Part shown: in pieces, positions 34,230 to 35,265 of the stretch
How the letters are laid out: every line of letters starts with the position of its first letter
Position numbering within the stretch: the first letter of the stretch is position 1
Assembly: GCF_945870625.1 (NCBI RefSeq)
Contig: NZ_CAMBTS010000019.1
Span: 1 to 35,265 of the forward strand
From: Novosphingobium sp. Chol11
Lineage (GTDB): Bacteria; Pseudomonadota; Alphaproteobacteria; Sphingomonadales; Sphingomonadaceae
Length of the DNA: 35,265 bases
Direction of reading: 5' to 3'
Translations under genes and position numbers: made by a program
The notes under the pieces: model-generated
Told to the model about the DNA's origin: nothing
What the model saw: only the letters and a program-made list of their open reading frames with translations
Databases searched by the model: none

Positions 34230-35265
34230 TCAATTGGGCAGGTTGTCGACCGTCTTGAACCAGACCATTTCGGCCTTCCAACCGCCCGCCGCCGCCGCTG
34301 CCAGAAACTTCTGTTTCCAGGCATCCCCGCGCTGACCCGCAGCGCCTGCGACAAACCCGGCATCGAGTGGCCGCTTGCCCGAAAGCAGCAGTAGCCCCGA
34401 CCAGCCGGTGTGATTGACATCAATCGTCAGGCGGTATTGGTTGGCACCCAGCGCCACGCTTCCCGATGCCAGTTCGGAGGTCGAGCGGGTGATCTGCTGG
34501 ATCAGCCCGCTAGGTTCAAGACCGAACAGGGCATATTCCTTGCCAGTATCGGCAAGATCGAAATTGACGACTGCCTTGGCACCAACTTGGCCGGAGTATT
34601 CGCCCGAGTCGAGCTTCGCCATTTCGAACTGGCGCTGCGCCGATGACATCCCGCTGCCCGATGGCGCGCGGATCTGGCGAAAGGCTTCGAGCGGGCCGCA
34701 TTCGCTCGGTTCGATCGGCGAGACATCGCCAAAATCGAGATTGGCCGAAGCAACCCCGCCATCCGCAAGCAGTCGCGCGATCTGGCCTTGCGCCTCGGCC
34801 GGCCGCCCGGCGACGCCGCGCAGCGCCACCGCCAGACCGCCCTGGTCCGGGGTGATCGAAGCAACTTCGAGCCACGTGCACGCCACCGAGCTTAGTCCGC
34901 GATCGAGCGCGGCGCGCGCCGCAGCAGCCGGATCGGCCGGCGCGGCAACGCCCGCGTCAGGCGCGCCGCCCGCAGCGCTGTCGTCATTAACCGGCGCTGC
35001 AGGCCGTGTGGCCAGATATCCGGCCACCCCGATCACCAGCACAGCCGCCGCGATGCCGCCGCCGATCAGCGGCATCTTGCTCTTGCCCGCCGCGTCGCCG
35101 GCTGCGGGCATCGCGGCGAGTTGCTTGGGCTTCTTCTCCTTGGGCGGCGGCGGCGCGCCCCGCCCGGCAAGGCGCTCGACCACTTCGTCCATCGAACGGA
35201 TCCGGTCCGCCGGATTGGGCCGCAGCATGTCGGCGATCACCGGGCGCAAGGTTTCGGGAATGGCC
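34230..35265 (-). CDS. ppkA: PpkA-like Ser/Thr kinase, C-terminal part (cut by window edge)
   Basis: The open frame runs off the right edge without a credible start. The visible residues begin with the end of a Hanks-type kinase C-lobe (LRPVIADMLRPNPADRIRSM, then DEVVERL), followed by a Pro/Lys-rich juxtamembrane part, a transmembrane segment (about 35007-35072, IGGGIAAAVLVIGVAGYLA) and a periplasmic domain of about 240 residues ending KTVDNLPN. This matches T6SS threonine kinases PpkA/StkP-like, which phosphorylate Fha proteins. The periplasmic domain probably senses envelope signals; it has no recognised fold. It is convergent with tagH. The kinase catalytic core lies outside the window. 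Confidence 0.8.
   Translation of the reverse strand, partial: AIPETLRPVIADMLRPNPADRIRSMDEVVERLAGRGAPPPPKEKKPKQLAAMPAAGDAAGKSKMPLIGGGIAAAVLVIGVAGYLATRPAAPVNDDSAAGGAPDAGVAAPADPAAAARAALDRGLSSVACTWLEVASITPDQGGLAVALRGVAGRPAEAQGQIARLLADGGVASANLDFGDVSPIEPSECGPLEAFRQIRAPSGSGMSSAQRQFEMAKLDSGEYSGQVGAKAVVNFDLADTGKEYALFGLEPSGLIQQITRSTSELASGSVALGANQYRLTIDVNHTGWSGLLLLSGKRPLDAGFVAGAAGQRGDAWKQKFLAAAAAGGWKAEMVWFKTVDNLPN

Overview
The window is GC-rich and densely coded on both strands, with many ATGA/TGATG gene overlaps. Codon use, gene families and the imp-type type VI secretion (T6SS) gene order suggest an alphaproteobacterium, probably of the Sphingomonadales; that placement is inference, since no rRNA or other marker lies here. 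No gene-free stretch exceeds 300 bases. The largest gaps are 24976-25194, 29640-29844 and 1042-1219. Bases 1-165 hold nothing I can support beyond small hairpins.

Region 1 (about 166-2597) carries unrelated housekeeping or accessory genes: a membrane fatty acid hydroxylase/sterol desaturase-type protein, an exported beta-propeller protein and a short BLUF blue-light sensor.

Region 2 (2672-13776) is a nitrogen-scavenging locus of the 'urea carboxylase' type. It has a divergent exported metallo-beta-lactamase-fold hydrolase, then a TauABC-like ABC transporter. A second unit follows: a NikR-like ribbon-helix-helix regulator, two DUF1989 proteins (UAAP1 and UAAP2), the biotin-dependent carboxylase and allophanate hydrolase. 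Current knowledge of this gene set (carboxylase plus the DUF1989 pair acting as carboxyguanidine deiminase) points to guanidine rather than urea as the substrate. The carboxylase makes carboxyguanidine, the deiminase converts it to allophanate, and the hydrolase yields ammonia and CO2. No guanidine riboswitch is visible. Instead the same palindrome, TATTAC-N14-GTAATA, sits in front of both transcription units. The regulator between them has kept the NikR fold but lost three of the four nickel ligands. This is the most novel-looking element: probably a NikR-family repressor retuned to a non-metal signal.

Region 3 (13773-35265) is most of a T6SS. On the minus strand, in transcription order: ompA-like, tssA, tssB, tssC, hcp, tagJ, tssE, tssF, tssG, clpV. 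Directly behind clpV comes a cargo block: a lysozyme-like protein with a lipoprotein, a papain-like cysteine peptidase with a small secreted protein, an M15-type peptidase, and a methyltransferase resembling rickettsial protein-lysine methyltransferases. The cargo block looks like peptidoglycan-targeting effectors with candidate immunity proteins. On the plus strand are vgrG, an unrecognised gene and an FHA-domain tagH. A convergent PpkA-like kinase runs off the right edge. The membrane complex genes (tssJ, K, L, M) are not in the window and probably lie to the right.
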